Notes: generated by a model from the sequence alone, not told the origin. Numbered from the stretch's first letter, positions 39,176-47,918 are shown. The stretch: DNA of 47,918 nucleotides from Holophaga sp. (GCA_016715205.1 JADKBC010000019.1:1-47918); one strand, 5' to 3'. Translations and numbers: made by a program.

Positions 39176-39733
39176 ATGACCCGGCTCAGAACCATCGGGA
39201 TCTTGCTCATCGGTGCGGCTTGGTTATGGTCCGCTGCGCCTAGACAAAGTGCCTTAAAAGAACTGCGCGCCATGGCCAAGGCGGATCAGGATTGCCGCAT
39301 GGCGGGCGGATCCTGCGCCCAGGAAGATGAAATCCGCCAGCGCCGCGTGCTGACGCTGTTGGCCGAAGGTAAGGTCAACGAACCAGAGGCTAAGGAATGT
39401 GCTGCCCTGATCCTCCAACATTCGGGTTTGACCCTGTGCGATGGACGCTACCAGGCCATCAGCCTCGACAACTTCCAGTTGGCTCATCTGCTTGCCAAGG
39501 CTGCTGCTGAGAAAGGACGTCGTTCCGCAAGGTGGTTGGCGGCCGCCAGCCTGGATCGGTACCTGGTTTTCTCTGGAAAGCCTCAGAAATACGGAACCCA
39601 GACGGTGTTCGACCCTGCCCTGCAACGCCTGGTGGTGCCCCCTGTGGATCCCGCCACCACCGATGCGGAACGGGCAGAATGGGGCGTGGAACCGCTGGCC
39701 ACCTTCCTGAAACGACAACCGCCAACACCCTGA
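39176..39733 (+). CDS. Exported DUF6624-like protein
   Basis: A 185-residue protein with a signal-peptide-like N-terminus (MTRLRTIGILLIGAAWLWSAA). The body has AMAKADQDCRM, then LLAEGKVNEPEA, ILQHS, ASLDRYLVFSGKPQKYGTQ and VVPPVDPATTDAERAEWG, the general pattern of DUF6624 proteins (DQ...QH...DR...G.PQ.YGTQ). No catalytic role is known. It starts ten bases after glpX and is likely co-transcribed with it. The family match is by eye and tentative. Confidence 0.6.
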   Translation: MTRLRTIGILLIGAAWLWSAAPRQSALKELRAMAKADQDCRMAGGSCAQEDEIRQRRVLTLLAEGKVNEPEAKECAALILQHSGLTLCDGRYQAISLDNFQLAHLLAKAAAEKGRRSARWLAAASLDRYLVFSGKPQKYGTQTVFDPALQRLVVPPVDPATTDAERAEWGVEPLATFLKRQPPTP

Positions 39734-39747
39734 ATCTGGGCACGGAT

Positions 39748-39793
39748 CTGTCACCGAATCGTTTCCCAACTGCCCCGTATCTGAAAGGATAAT
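39748..39793 (+). promoter_or_regulatory. Candidate Pho box and -10 ahead of phoB
   Basis: CTGTCACCGAATCGTTTC has one exact CTGTCA half-site and a weak second repeat 11 bp later; GATAAT (39788-39793) follows at about 18 bp, just ahead of the phoB start. This arrangement resembles PhoB autoregulation in Proteobacteria. Confidence 0.35.
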
Positions 39794-39811
39794 GAGGGCT
39801 GAGGGACGACA

Positions 39812-40515
39812 ATGACACGGGTTCTGGTCATCGAAGACGAGCGAGATCTCCAGCAGGTGCTGGCGTACAACTTGCGAAAAGAAGGCTTTGATGTGCTGCA
39901 GGCTCTGGACGGGCTGGAGGGCCTTCATGCGCAAAAGTTCACAAGCCCGACATGATTCTGCTGGATCTGATGCTGCCAGATTTACCCGGCACGGAAGTCT
40001 GCAAAGCCTTAAAAGCAGATGCCACCACCCGCGAGATTCCCGTACTGATGCTCACCGCCAAGGGCGAGGAAATCGACCGGGTGCTGGGCTTCGAATTGGG
40101 GGCGGAAGACTATGTGGTGAAGCCCTTCAGCGTGCGGGAACTGCTCTTGCGCATTCATGCGATTTTGCGTCGGGTCCAGGGTGCCAAAACCTCCAACCCC
40201 GAAGACACCGTGACCTTCGGGCGCCTGCGCATCGACACCGCCGCCTACCGCGCCTGGGTGGATGCCACCGAAATCCAACTCACCTCCATCGAATTCAGAC
40301 TGCTGGTGATGCTGTACGAGCGGCGCAATCGGGTGCAGACCCGGGCCTCGCTCCTGGAAGATGTCTGGGGTCTGCAGGCCGATACTGAAACCCGCACCGT
40401 GGACACCCACGTCAAACGTCTGCGCGAGAAACTGGGCGCCGCCGAAATCTACATCGAGACCGTGCGCGGCGTAGGGTATCGCTTTGCGGCCAGCCCCGAA
40501 GAGGTGGAAGCATGA
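39812..40515 (+). CDS. phoB: PhoB-type response regulator (one frameshift)
   Basis: An OmpR/PhoB-family regulator of about 234 residues. The receiver begins MTRVLVIEDERDLQQVLAYNLRKEGFDVL in one frame; after a one-base loss near 39927 it goes on as KVHKPDMILLDLMLPDLPGTEVC with the phosphorylated Asp, then LTAKGEE and the Lys in VVKPFSVREL. The C-terminal winged helix has VDTHVKRLREKLG and YIETVRGVGYRF. GAGGGACGACA precedes the ATG. Its stop overlaps the start of phoR by four bases (ATGA). With phoR, the porin and pst genes nearby, phosphate control is the likely role. Confidence 0.88.
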
Positions 40516-42280
40516 CCCTTGGAATCCGCGGAAAACTGCTGCTGATCTCCCTGGGCCTGATCGCCTCGGCACTCCTGATCTCCGACCTGGTCCTCACCTC
40601 GGCCCTGGATAAAACCCTCACCGGGCGCACGCGCAGTGATTTGATGGTGCGGGCGGAATTGGCGGAACGGGAAGCCAACCGCTTTTCAGAGGCCTCTGAG
40701 ATTCACATCAGTGAGACTTGGCAAAATTGGCGGTGGACCTCGGGGCCCAGGGCCCAGGCTCGCCTTACCCTCATTGCCTTGGATGGCGAAGTCCTCGGGG
40801 ATTCAATCTCAATACAGAAGGCGTCACGAAAGTCGAAAACCACCGGGAACGTCCGGAAGTGGTTGATGCCCTCATGCACGGACACGGTGCCAGTGTCCGT
40901 TACACCCGCACCGTGCAGCAACGCATGATGTATGTGGCCATTCCCTTTCACCGTAAAGGTGTGGTGGCAGGTGTGGTGCGGGCAGCCGTGCCTTTGGCCC
41001 AGGTGGATCAGGCCGTGGCGAATCTCCGCATGTTGCTTCTGTCAGCCTCGGCATTGGCTCTGTTCATTGCCGGACTGGTGTCAACCTTGGCCACCCGGCG
41101 CATCTCCCAGACCCTGCGGCAATTGGCCCAAACCGCCGGCCGCATGGTGGAAGGCAAGTTGGCGGAGCGCACCCGCACCCCTGGCCACGATGAAATCGCC
41201 ACCCTGGGCAAGAGCCTTGATCACCTGGCCGAAAACCTGTCGAAGACCTTGGCTCAACTGAAAGCAGAACGGGATTTGCTGGGCGGCATTCTGGGCGGCA
41301 TGCAGGAAGGCGTGCTGGTGCTGGACCGAGAGGCCCATGTCATCCATGCCAACCCTGCCCTGCGCGCCATGCTGCTGCTGGGCATTGACTGCATTGGGAA
41401 ACCCCTGCTGGAGGTCATCCGCAACGCCGATCTGGTGGAAATCCTGTGGCGCGCCCGGGATTCCGCCTCCGCCGAATCCGGGGAAGTGGAACTGGCTGGC
41501 ATCAAGCCCCGTCGCTTGATGGTTCATGTGAGCACCCTGCAGGGTGAACCAGGGGATCTGCTCGTGGTGCTGGTGGATGTCACCCAACTGCGCCAACTTG
41601 AATCCATCCGCAAGGATTTCGTGGCCAACGCCTCCCACGAACTGCGCACCCCCGTGGCTTCCATGCGGTCCGCTGCGGAAACCCTGCGCGGCGCCATGGA
41701 TGACCCGGAAGCAGCCCAAGGCTTTTTGGAAATCATTGAGCGCAATGCCGGCAGGCTCCATCAGTTGGTGGAAGATCTTCTTGATCTGTCGCGCATCGAA
41801 TCCAGGGAGTTTCGACTCCAGCTTGAAAATGTGGACCTTTGCGCCTTTGCCGAACAGATGGCCAAATCCTACCGGCGCATGGCCCAAGAAAAGCAGATCC
41901 AGCTTGAAATTCCCGAGGAATACCGAGGCATCCTGGCCAAGGCCGATCGCAGGGCCCTGGAGCAGGTGCTTGGCAACCTGTTGGATAACGCAGTGAAATA
42001 CTGCCCGTCGGGTACCTCCGTAAGAATTCACGCCGGACCTGAGGGCGAACGGGTTCGCGTAACCGTTTCCGAGACCGGTGCCGGCATCCCACCCCAGCAT
42101 TTGCCGCGGCTCTTTGAACGCTTTTACCGCGTAGATACCAGTCGCTCCAGGGAACTGGGCGGTACGGGCCTGGGATTAGCCATCGTGAAACACCTCGTGG
42201 AGGCCATGAACGGCACCGTGAGCGTGGAGAGCGTTCCTGGAAAGGGCTCCGCTTTTTCGTTCACGCTTCCCAAAGGCTAG
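40512..42280 (+). CDS. phoR: PhoR-type sensor histidine kinase (one frameshift)
   Basis: A membrane kinase of about 589 residues once repaired. It has an N-terminal helix (KLLLISLGLIASALLIS), an extracytoplasmic stretch, a second helix (LLLSASALALFIAGLVSTLA), a HAMP domain, a PAS domain (GVLVLDREAHVIHANPALRAML), HisKA with ASHELRTPVASM and a HATPase with NLLDNAVKYC, ETGAGIP and GTGLGLAIVKHL. The frame shifts near 40803 in the sensor loop (LDGEVLGDS|LNTEGVTKV). It starts on the last bases of phoB. It probably phosphorylates PhoB when phosphate is low, with PhoU and Pst as inputs. Confidence 0.9.
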
Positions 42281-42356
42281 AGCGATTCCGCGTTCAAATA
42301 GATAAAAGCACGCAACCAAACCCCTGGTGGCGTGGTGGTGAATCCTTTGGGCGTGA

Positions 42357-42887
42357 ATTTGTGAAAACGCTTATGAGCACCTCGATGGCCTGCTCGAACA
42401 GAGCTTTCCTTTTGTGGTCGGCTATTGCGATCTCGACTACTTCAAGCCTTATAACGATGTGTACGGGTACCGGAAGGGTGATGAACTCATTCAGTGGGCC
42501 GCCAGGGTTTTCCAGGAGGCCTGCGATCCGAACCTGGATTTTCTGGGCCATATCGGCGGCGATGATTTTGTCCTGGTGATGCGCTCAGAGGATTGGCAGG
42601 CGCGCCTGGAAGGGATCCTCACGCGCTTCACAGCAGGCCGGGAGATGTTCTTCCTTGCTTCAGACCTCGAACGTGGTGGATACGAAACCGAAGACCGCAA
42701 GGGCAAGACGGTACTGCATCCCCTGGTGTCGGTATCCATCGGCGTCCTGCCCGTATCTCCCGGGGCCTACGCCACCCATCGCGAGATCTCCACCGCTGCC
42801 AGCCATGCCAAGAAGCTGGCCAAGCGCCTTGAAGGCTCCGCCCTGTTCATCGAACGGCGTGCCCTTCCCTTGAAGCAACCTGCCTGA
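42357..42887 (+). pseudogene. 5'-truncated GGDEF-domain gene remnant
   Basis: In one frame the text YEHLDGLLEQSFPFVVGYCDLDYFKPYNDVYGY in outline leads into GDELIQWAARVF, HIGGDDFVLVMRSEDW and LVSVSIGVLP, the GGDEF domain seen at the C-end of EAL-CBS-GGDEF proteins. The signature is GGDDF, so cyclase activity is doubtful. No EAL or CBS part precedes it: a TGA lies at 42354-42356 and phoR ends just before. A GTG at 42414 could make a shortened product. It is probably a truncated leftover, or a gene cut by an assembly gap. Confidence 0.65.
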
Positions 42888-42943
42888 GGGTTTCGCAGAG
42901 GTAAGTAATGCATTGCAATGTTGATCTTTTCCCCTGCGCCCTC
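42888..42943. repeat. Partial copy of the intergenic repeat
   Basis: GGGTTTCGCAGAGG at the left and CTTTTCCCCTGCGCCCTCA at the right recall the arms of the 42993 element, but the terminal repeats are incomplete. Confidence 0.45.
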
Positions 42944-42992
42944 ATCAAGACAGAGTCCGAATTTTGCGTTTAGAACAAAGCAAAAGTGCTTT

Positions 42993-43094
42993 TGAACGCA
43001 GAGGGCGCGAGGTTTCATAGCGTTCCGCAGCGGAAGGAAGCGCATCTAGGAATTTGGTCTTTTCCTCTGCGCCCTCTGCACTCTTTGCGGTTCA
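42993..43094. repeat. Intergenic inverted-repeat element, long copy
   Basis: Left end TGAACGCAGAGGGCGCGAGG, right end CCTCTGCGCCCTCTGCACTC then TTTGCGGTTCA. It is preceded by AAAGTGCTTT as at 27193. It lies between convergent genes. Confidence 0.7.
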
Positions 43095-43151
43095 CCTGCT
43101 ATTGAATTTCTAACCAAAATTTCTCGGCTGAATACATCACGACAAATGAAA

Positions 43152-43178
43152 AGCGCCCCGGAGGGCGCTATTTTTTTG
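43152..43178. terminator. Bidirectional terminator between GGDEF remnant and porin
   Basis: AGCGCCC / GGGCGCT stem with CGGA loop, followed by a run of seven T on the plus strand and T-rich sequence on the minus strand. It serves the porin gene, whose stop is 15 bases away. Confidence 0.8.
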
Positions 43179-43192
43179 TGTTTAAGGTCGAA

Positions 43193-44417
43193 TCAGAAGG
43201 CGACCTGGAAACCAACCATGAGCGTATCGCCACCCTGTTCCTTGGTCTGCAAGGTGAGTGCGTTGGGCTTCAGGAAGTTCTTGCTGCGGTTGATGTAGTT
43301 CACCTTGATGTTGGCGGCCTTCACCTTGTCGGACTTGAAGGCGTAGGTGTAGCCCAGCACGATTTCAGTGAATTTGGGGGTGTAGTCGGTGGTGGCAGAA
43401 GCATAAGGGCTGGTGGCGGTGTACCAGTCATCACCGCTGTTGTAGTTCAGCACATCGTAGCGGGCCAAGAGGGTGTGGCTGCCCATCTTGTAGCCGGCGG
43501 TCACGTAGTAGCCCAGGAACTTCTGGTCCAGGTGTTCGCGCTTCACGGCAGGGGTGGCCGCGGCCAGGGTGGGATTGCGGCGACCCAGGGTGCCCACGAT
43601 GTATTCGCCGTTCAGGATCAGGGAGTCGTTCTGGAATTCGTAGAAGGCGCCGATGTTCTGCGTCTTGTCCTTGTTGTCGTAGATGGCGGCCTGGTTCGGC
43701 CAGGCCTGAGGCGCAGCGGGAGCGATGCTGACGCCGGTCTTGTCGGTCACATCTGTAGTGCCCTGCAGGGTGTAGACGCCGAACTTGTGTTCCTTGCCCA
43801 CGTTCATATCCAGGCGGACCACAGCATCTTTACCAGCGTTGGTGTCGTTGCTCTTGCCAGAAACGGCATCGAAACGCCATTGAAGGCGGCGGCGGAGATC
43901 TTGGCGCCAAAAGCCTTTGGGATCGCCAAAGGAGTAGCTGAGCACACCGCCGCGATCGCGCTTGTCACCGAAGGCCCGGCCCAACTGGGAGCGCTCGGCA
44001 AAGAGGATTTCAGAGGAGGAGGTGAGACCTTCCATGGTCTGCAGGGTCTTGAACTGCCCGACCTGGAAATCCAAACCAGGGGCCAGTTCGAATTCGATGG
44101 CGGCATCCTGCAGGATCATGGGGGTTGGTGGTGCTGGTGGCGATGCTGGGATCCAACATCACTTCAAACTTGACGCCATCCAGGATCTTGCCAGCGACCT
44201 TGATTTCCGTGCGGCGCACGCTGAAGCGGCCGTTTTCCTTGTATTCGCCGCGAGGTTGTAGTAGTTTCGCCACGCTGTTGTTGCGCAGGTTGCTATCCAG
44301 CATCTGGGTGTACCAGACCTGCACCAGACCACTGAATTTGAAGTCCTGGGCCTGAGCCGTGGACATGCCCGCGAGCACCACGGCGGTACCGGCAAGCAGA
44401 CGAAGAGTGCGGGACAT
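43193..44417 (-). CDS. OprP/OprO-like phosphate-selective porin (frameshifted)
   Basis: An outer-membrane beta-barrel of about 400 residues after repair. The signal peptide is MSRTLRLLAGTAVVLAGMSTAQAQ, followed by FKFSGLVQVWYTQM, and the porin pattern FSVRRTEIKVAGKILDGVKFEVMLDPS. After a break near 44120 it goes on as LQDAAIEFELAPGLDFQVGQFKTLQTMEGLTSS and ends GGDTLMVGFQVAF, with a terminal Phe as usual for barrels. A local out-of-frame stretch near 43870-43920 (two compensating indels) covers GFGAKISAAAFNGV. GGAGG precedes the ATG. It is probably induced by PhoB; position beside phoU/pst supports phosphate uptake. Confidence 0.85.
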
Positions 44418-44433
44418 GTGTCCTCCGTAAAAG

Positions 44434-44451
44434 TTCCGGCTGGAGCCGGAA
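44434..44451 (-). promoter_or_regulatory. Stem-loop in the porin mRNA leader
   Basis: A perfect 8-bp inverted repeat TTCCGGCT-GG-AGCCGGAA lies 17-34 bases ahead of the porin ATG, just upstream of the GGAGG ribosome site. It could stabilise the message or tune translation; it is not followed by a T run that would make it a strong terminator. Confidence 0.4.
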
Positions 44452-44872
44452 TGTAGATTGAGATGGATGGAACGAAAGCTAGGTGGGTGCTGCATCTTGC
44501 TTGACACAGCTATCCTCTCGAAACCGTGTGAAAACCATGTATTAGTTCCGCACCATCATCGGAACGGTTTGGCGAAAACGGTGTCAAACCAGCGGATAGA
44601 TGAAGGGAAATGATTTGCCGGGATTAGACGGCTGGTAATTCGAAGCGCATATGAACCGCAGAGAACGCAAAGGGTGCAGAGGAAAAGATCAGATATCGCA
44701 CTGCGATTCTTTCCCCTGCAGAACCCTGCGCCTTCGGCGGTTCAAAATCAGTTCTTTGCTTAAATTCTTCGCGAGCCTGCGCAAGGACGGGTGGACCGCA
44801 GTAGGGCGGTCGCCCTGCGAAACCCATCACAGTTGTCCTGCGATGGCCGGAATCTTCAAAGGAACGAGACGA
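44452..44872. other. Porin promoter region and phoU downstream spacer, no gene
   Basis: About 420 bp without a reading frame I can support. It should contain the porin promoter; several ACCGTT/ACGGTTT repeats occur at 44518-44590 and TTTGACACC (minus strand, near 44590-44600) could be a -35, but no clear Pho box or -10 was found. One inverted-repeat element is inside (44652-44744). A small hairpin AGGGCG-GT-CGCCCT lies at 44803-44816 without a T run. Confidence 0.5.
44652..44744. repeat. Intergenic inverted-repeat element, third full copy
   Basis: Left end TGAACCGCAGAGAACGCA, right end ACCCTGCGCCTTC then GGCGGTTCA, with a near-palindromic core around GATCAGATATCGCACTGCGA. It has the same design as 27203-27276. 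Confidence 0.7.
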
Positions 44873-45567
44873 TCAATGCGTTTCAGTGCCTTCGATCGCC
44901 TGGCTTTCAGGATGTCGGATATCCGTGCCATTGGTGAGAAACACCACCATCTCAGCCAGGTTGGTGGCGTGGTCGCCAATGCGCTCGAGGTACTTGGCGA
45001 TGGACTGCACGCCCATGCCCCGCTGGACTGCGCTGCGATCATCCATCATCAATAGCAGCACTTCGTGGAAGACCTGGGAGTAGTTGGCATCCACGCTGCG
45101 GTCCCGCTCGATCACCCACTGTGCCTTGGCGGAATCACCGGCCACAAAGGCATCCAGAGCGTCCCGCACCATGCTTTGCACGGTCTCGGCCATTTTCAAG
45201 ATATCGGGCCAGGATCGTCGGGGCGGATCGGACGAAAGGTCGAGCACCCCGCTCACGATGTTCACCGCAAGATCACCAATGCGTTCGAGATCCGTCACCA
45301 TTTGAGGCTGGTGGTGATGAAGCGGAGATCCGAGGCCACCGGCTGACGCCGGGCGAGAATGCTGAGGCAGAAACCATCAATCTCAACTTCAAGGCGATTG
45401 ATATCGTGATCAAACTCGATGGTGCGATGGGCCAAATCGTTGTTCTGTTCATTGAAAGCACGAACGCTGGTGGCCACCATTGTTTCGACCTTGGCCCCCA
45501 TCAGGAGAATCTTCTCCCGCAGCTTGGCCAGTTCATTTTCGAATTCCCTGTCGGTGTGCATCGCCAT
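44873..45567 (-). CDS. phoU: Phosphate transport system regulator PhoU (one frameshift)
   Basis: PhoU is an all-helical two-repeat protein that links the Pst transporter to PhoR signalling. The N-terminal repeat reads MAMHTDREFENELAKLREKILLMGAKVE, then FDHDINRLEVEIDGFCLSILARRQPVASDLRFITTSLK. After a one-base break near 45300 the second part runs MVTDLERIGDLAVNI and ends YLERIGDHATNLAEMVVFLTNG. Both E-R-x-D metal motifs (LERIGD) are intact. GAGGACACGAGAC precedes the ATG at 45567. It follows pstB by 11 bp, the usual order. Confidence 0.9.
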
Positions 45568-45578
45568 GTCTCGTGTCC

Positions 45579-46398
45579 TCAACCGCATCGGGCCGTGATG
45601 TAGTCTTCCGTGCGCCTGTCCGCAGGCCGAGTGAAACGTGCCTCGGTGGCGTTGCTCTCACCAGATCACCCATGTAGAGGAACGCCGTGGTGGGATACCC
45701 GCGCCGCCTGTTGCATGCTGTGGGTAACGATCACGATGGTGTATTTCTGGCCAAGCTCGTGGATCAGTTCTTCCACCTTGGCGGTGGCAATGGGGTCCAA
45801 CGCCGAGCAGGGCTCATCCATCAGGAGTAACCTCCGGCTCGAGGGCCAGGGCCCGGGCGATGCACAGGCGCTGCTGCTGTCCGCCCGAAAGACTTGCACC
45901 GTTGCGGTTCAAAGAATCCTTCACTTCGTTCCAGAGAGCAGCCTGGTTCAGGGCCTTTTCCACCAGGGTGTCCGGGTCCTTGGGACGCAGCCCGGCCAGC
46001 TTCCAACCTGCCAGCACGTTATCCCGGATACTGAGGGTGGGAAAGGGATTGGGCCGTTGGAAACCATGCCCACTCCGGCGCCGCAATCCCACCGGATCCA
46101 TGCCACGGACATAGACATCCTCGTTGTCCAGCAACACCCGACCATCCATCTTGGCGCCTGGAATCACTTCGTGCAGGCGGTTGAGGCACCGAATGAAGGT
46201 AGATTTGCCGCAACCCGAGGGGCCGATCAACGCGGTAACCCGCTTTTCCAGGATGGGCAAGGAGATCCCTTGGAGGACCTTGTTCTTCCCAAACCAGGCG
46301 CAGAGAGCTTCTGTCTGCATCTTCACCGAAGGGGCGACAGGGGCGGCGGTAGGTTCGGCGCGGACCGTTGGAGCGGCAAAGGTTGGGGGTTGGGTCAT
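45579..46398 (-). CDS. pstB: Phosphate ABC transporter ATP-binding protein (frameshifted)
   Basis: The ATPase of the high-affinity phosphate importer, about 272 residues after repair. Walker A GPSGCGKSTFIRCLNRLHE, the Q-loop region QRPNPFPTLSIRDNV, the ABC signature LSGGQQQRLCIARALA, Walker B LLLMDEPCSALDP and the H-loop VTHSMQQAARVS are visible. A short N-terminal extension rich in Pro/Ala/Thr (MTQPPTFAAPTVRAEPTAA) precedes the domain. Frame breaks occur near 46070, 45825, 45690 and 45658; the repaired end reads RRTEDYITARCG and stops at 45579. GGAAGAA lies ahead of the ATG at 46398. Confidence 0.88.
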
Positions 46399-46469
46399 GG
46401 GGCGTTCTTCCATGGTCGTGGTCTCAAGAAGGGTCAGCATTTCATCGCCCTGCTTTCCGGGCTGTCGGG

Positions 46470-47283
46470 TCAGCACCGGGCCAGGATATTGAGGATGAGC
46501 ACCAGCAGGACCAGTGACAGGGGCCGCAGCCCAGGCCTGTCGGTGCCATTCTTCATAGGGGAAACGGCATAGGTGTAGATCTGCACGGGCAGGGAACCCA
46601 CCAGTTGATCCAGCTTCAAGGCCAAAAATTGCTTCCGAAGGCGGTGAAAGAAGCGGCGCGGTTTCACCGGCGGCCCGAGCAACGGCCAGCGCCGATGCCC
46701 GTGGCAATGCCGGGAGCGCCGGTTCGCAGCACCACCCCGAGAATCACGCGCCACTTGGGAATGCCCAGGGCAAGCCCGGCCTCACGCAGGGTGTCCGGCA
46801 CGCGCCTCAGCAGTTCTTCGGTGGTGCGCATGACGGTGGGCAACATGAGGATGGCGAGGGCAACGCCAGCAGCGATGGCCGAGAAGCGCCGCATGGAAAG
46901 CACGATGACCGTATAGACAAAGATGCCCACGGTGATGGAAGGCACACCCGACATGACATCCGCCGCGAACCGCACCGCTTTCCCCAGTGCGTTTTCCCCA
47001 AACTCAGCCAGGTACACCCCACCGAGCACGCCCACCGGTATGCCAAAGGCACAGGAGAGGCCCACCAGAATGGCGGAGCCCGCAAAGGCGTTTGCCATGC
47101 CGCCACCGCTTTCTCCCACGGGTTTTGGCATCTCGGTAAAGAAAGCCCAGTTGAGACCAACGAAGCCTTTAATGGTCAGATCAACAGCACACTGGCCAGG
47201 GGGCACAATGGCCAGAACCACCAGGCGCAGGCATAACCACCGGGCCAGGATGTCCTTGTTTTTTTCCACCGGAAGTTTTCCAT
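46470..47283 (-). CDS. pstA: Phosphate ABC transporter permease PstA (frameshifted)
   Basis: An inner-membrane permease subunit that pairs with PstC. It starts near MENFRWKK, loses frame in an A7 run (about 47262), then reads KDILARWLCLRLVVLA, FGIPVGVLGGVYLAEFGEN, VPSITVGIFVYTVIV and the EAA-like LREAGLALGIPKWRVILGVVLRTG. Further breaks near 47190, 46685, 46640 and 46555 lead through GETAPLLFTAF, LVGSLPVQIYTYAVSP to LVLLVLILNILARC, ending at 46470. The conserved order survives, so I treat it as one intact gene with sequencing errors. Confidence 0.85.
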
Positions 47284-47918
47284 GGCTGAGCCCTCCAGCG
47301 CCGGAAGGTATGCGGCCCACGCGCCAGATGAGAGCCGGGCCAGAATGTTGAGCAGCACCGTCACGCCAAAGAGGATCAGGGCAATCTCCATCAGGGAAGC
47401 GTGGTAGATATCACCCGAGGCTTCGGCGTATTCGTGCCAAGACGCTGGCCAAGGTGTGCGAAGGGCTGAACAAGGGAGAAGCTGATATCCGCGCGGTTGC
47501 CGATGACCATGGTCACTGCTAATGGTTTCGCCCAGGGCGCCCTAACCCCAGGATCACGGCCCCACCACGCCAGACTGGCACAGGGCACACCGCTTTTCGC
47601 ACCATTTCCCAGCGCGTGCACCAAGGGCCAAGGCGCCTTCCCGAATTGAATTGGGCACAGCCTCCAGCACATCCCGACTGACCGAGGCGATGGTGGGCAG
47701 AATCTGATGGCGAGGATGAGCACCCCCGCCATCATGCCAAAACCACGTGGCGTGCCTTCGAAAAAGGGCGTCCAGCCAAAGGCTTTGGCAAAAAAGGGCT
47801 GGATTGAATCGCGCAGCCAGGGCGACAGGACAAAGACGCCCCACAATCCATAGATCACGCTGGGAATGGCCGCCAGCAGTTCCACCAGGAAACCTAGGGG
47901 GCGGCGCAGCCAGGTCGG
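47284..47918 (-). CDS. pstC: Phosphate ABC transporter permease PstC (partial, frameshifted)
   Basis: The C-terminal third of PstC; the 5' part lies beyond the window. Pieces in successive frames are LLAAIPSVIYGLWGVFVLSPWLRD, GFGMMAGVLILAI, LPTIASVSRDVLEAVPNSIREGALALGA, LAVTMVIGNRADISFSLVQPFA and MEIALILFGVTVLLNILARL. These match the PstC pattern, including the EAA loop. At least four one-base breaks occur. The exact stop is unclear; it should be just before the pstA ATG at 47283. Confidence 0.82.

Noticed and set aside
44500..44610. Pho box ahead of the porin
   Set aside because: ACCGTT-like repeats occur but not at 11-bp spacing and no CTGTCA half-site was found, so no site is claimed.
27203..44744. 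Repeats considered as a CRISPR array
   Set aside because: Copies are single, far apart, palindromic and of unequal length, with no regular spacers and no cas genes.

Overview
This is a GC-rich chromosomal segment from a Gram-negative, respiring bacterium. The gene families fit an Acidobacteriota member, perhaps of the Holophaga/Geothrix kind. That placement is inferred from how familiar the proteins look, not from a marker gene. Most genes are housekeeping or metabolic. No phage, integrase, transposase, CRISPR array or rRNA gene was seen. One tRNA gene is present.

Layout. 1-5892 (+): the end of a proton-pumping membrane pyrophosphatase, then a three-gene succinate dehydrogenase/fumarate reductase operon (sdhC-sdhA-sdhB), each unit closed by a hairpin terminator. 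5913-9883 (-): two exported DUF3857/transglutaminase-like proteins in tandem. 10264-16054 (+): a CoaE-TldD fusion, a macro-domain protein and TldE/PmbA packed as an operon, followed by a phosphohexomutase. 16061-18224: divIVA-yggT (-) facing away from bshA and a CAU-anticodon tRNA (+). 18287-22497 (-): an aldo/keto reductase, then a compact set of ArsR regulator, metalloid-type permease, two thioredoxin-fold proteins and CcdA. 22561-24400 (-): mobB and an exported amidohydrolase. 24497-27165 (+): an acyltransferase-ACP-acyl-ACP synthetase fusion, converging on a minus-strand run (27327-32887) of a PAP2-like/sphingomyelin-synthase-like protein, an LplT-like flippase, a serine beta-lactamase-fold hydrolase, a VF530 protein and PEP carboxykinase. 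32728-37757 (-): a giant beta-propeller sensor kinase and a photolyase. 37862-42887 (+): cutA, glpX, a DUF6624-like exported protein, phoB-phoR and a GGDEF remnant. 43193-47918 (-): an OprP/OprO-like porin, phoU, pstB, pstA and the end of pstC.

Functional themes. The right end (39748-47918) is a phosphate-starvation regulon: PhoB/PhoR, phosphate porin, Pst importer and PhoU. Central carbon metabolism is represented by SDH, PckA, GlpX and a hexose-phosphate mutase. Membrane-lipid remodelling is represented by the Aas-like fusion, LplT and the PAP2-like enzyme. Thiol/redox and metalloid handling is represented by BshA and the ArsR-permease-thioredoxin-CcdA set.

Sequence quality. Many conserved genes (hppA, one DUF3857 gene, glpX, phoB, phoR, the porin, phoU, pstB, pstA, pstC) are broken by one-base indels while both sides of each break stay conserved. 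The breaks cluster at the two ends and in 38.6-47.9 kb. I read them as base-calling or assembly errors, not real pseudogenes. The most unusual items are the CoaE-TldD fusion with an embedded macro-domain gene, the ArsR/permease/redox operon, and a dispersed intergenic inverted-repeat family built on TGAACCGCAGAGG.
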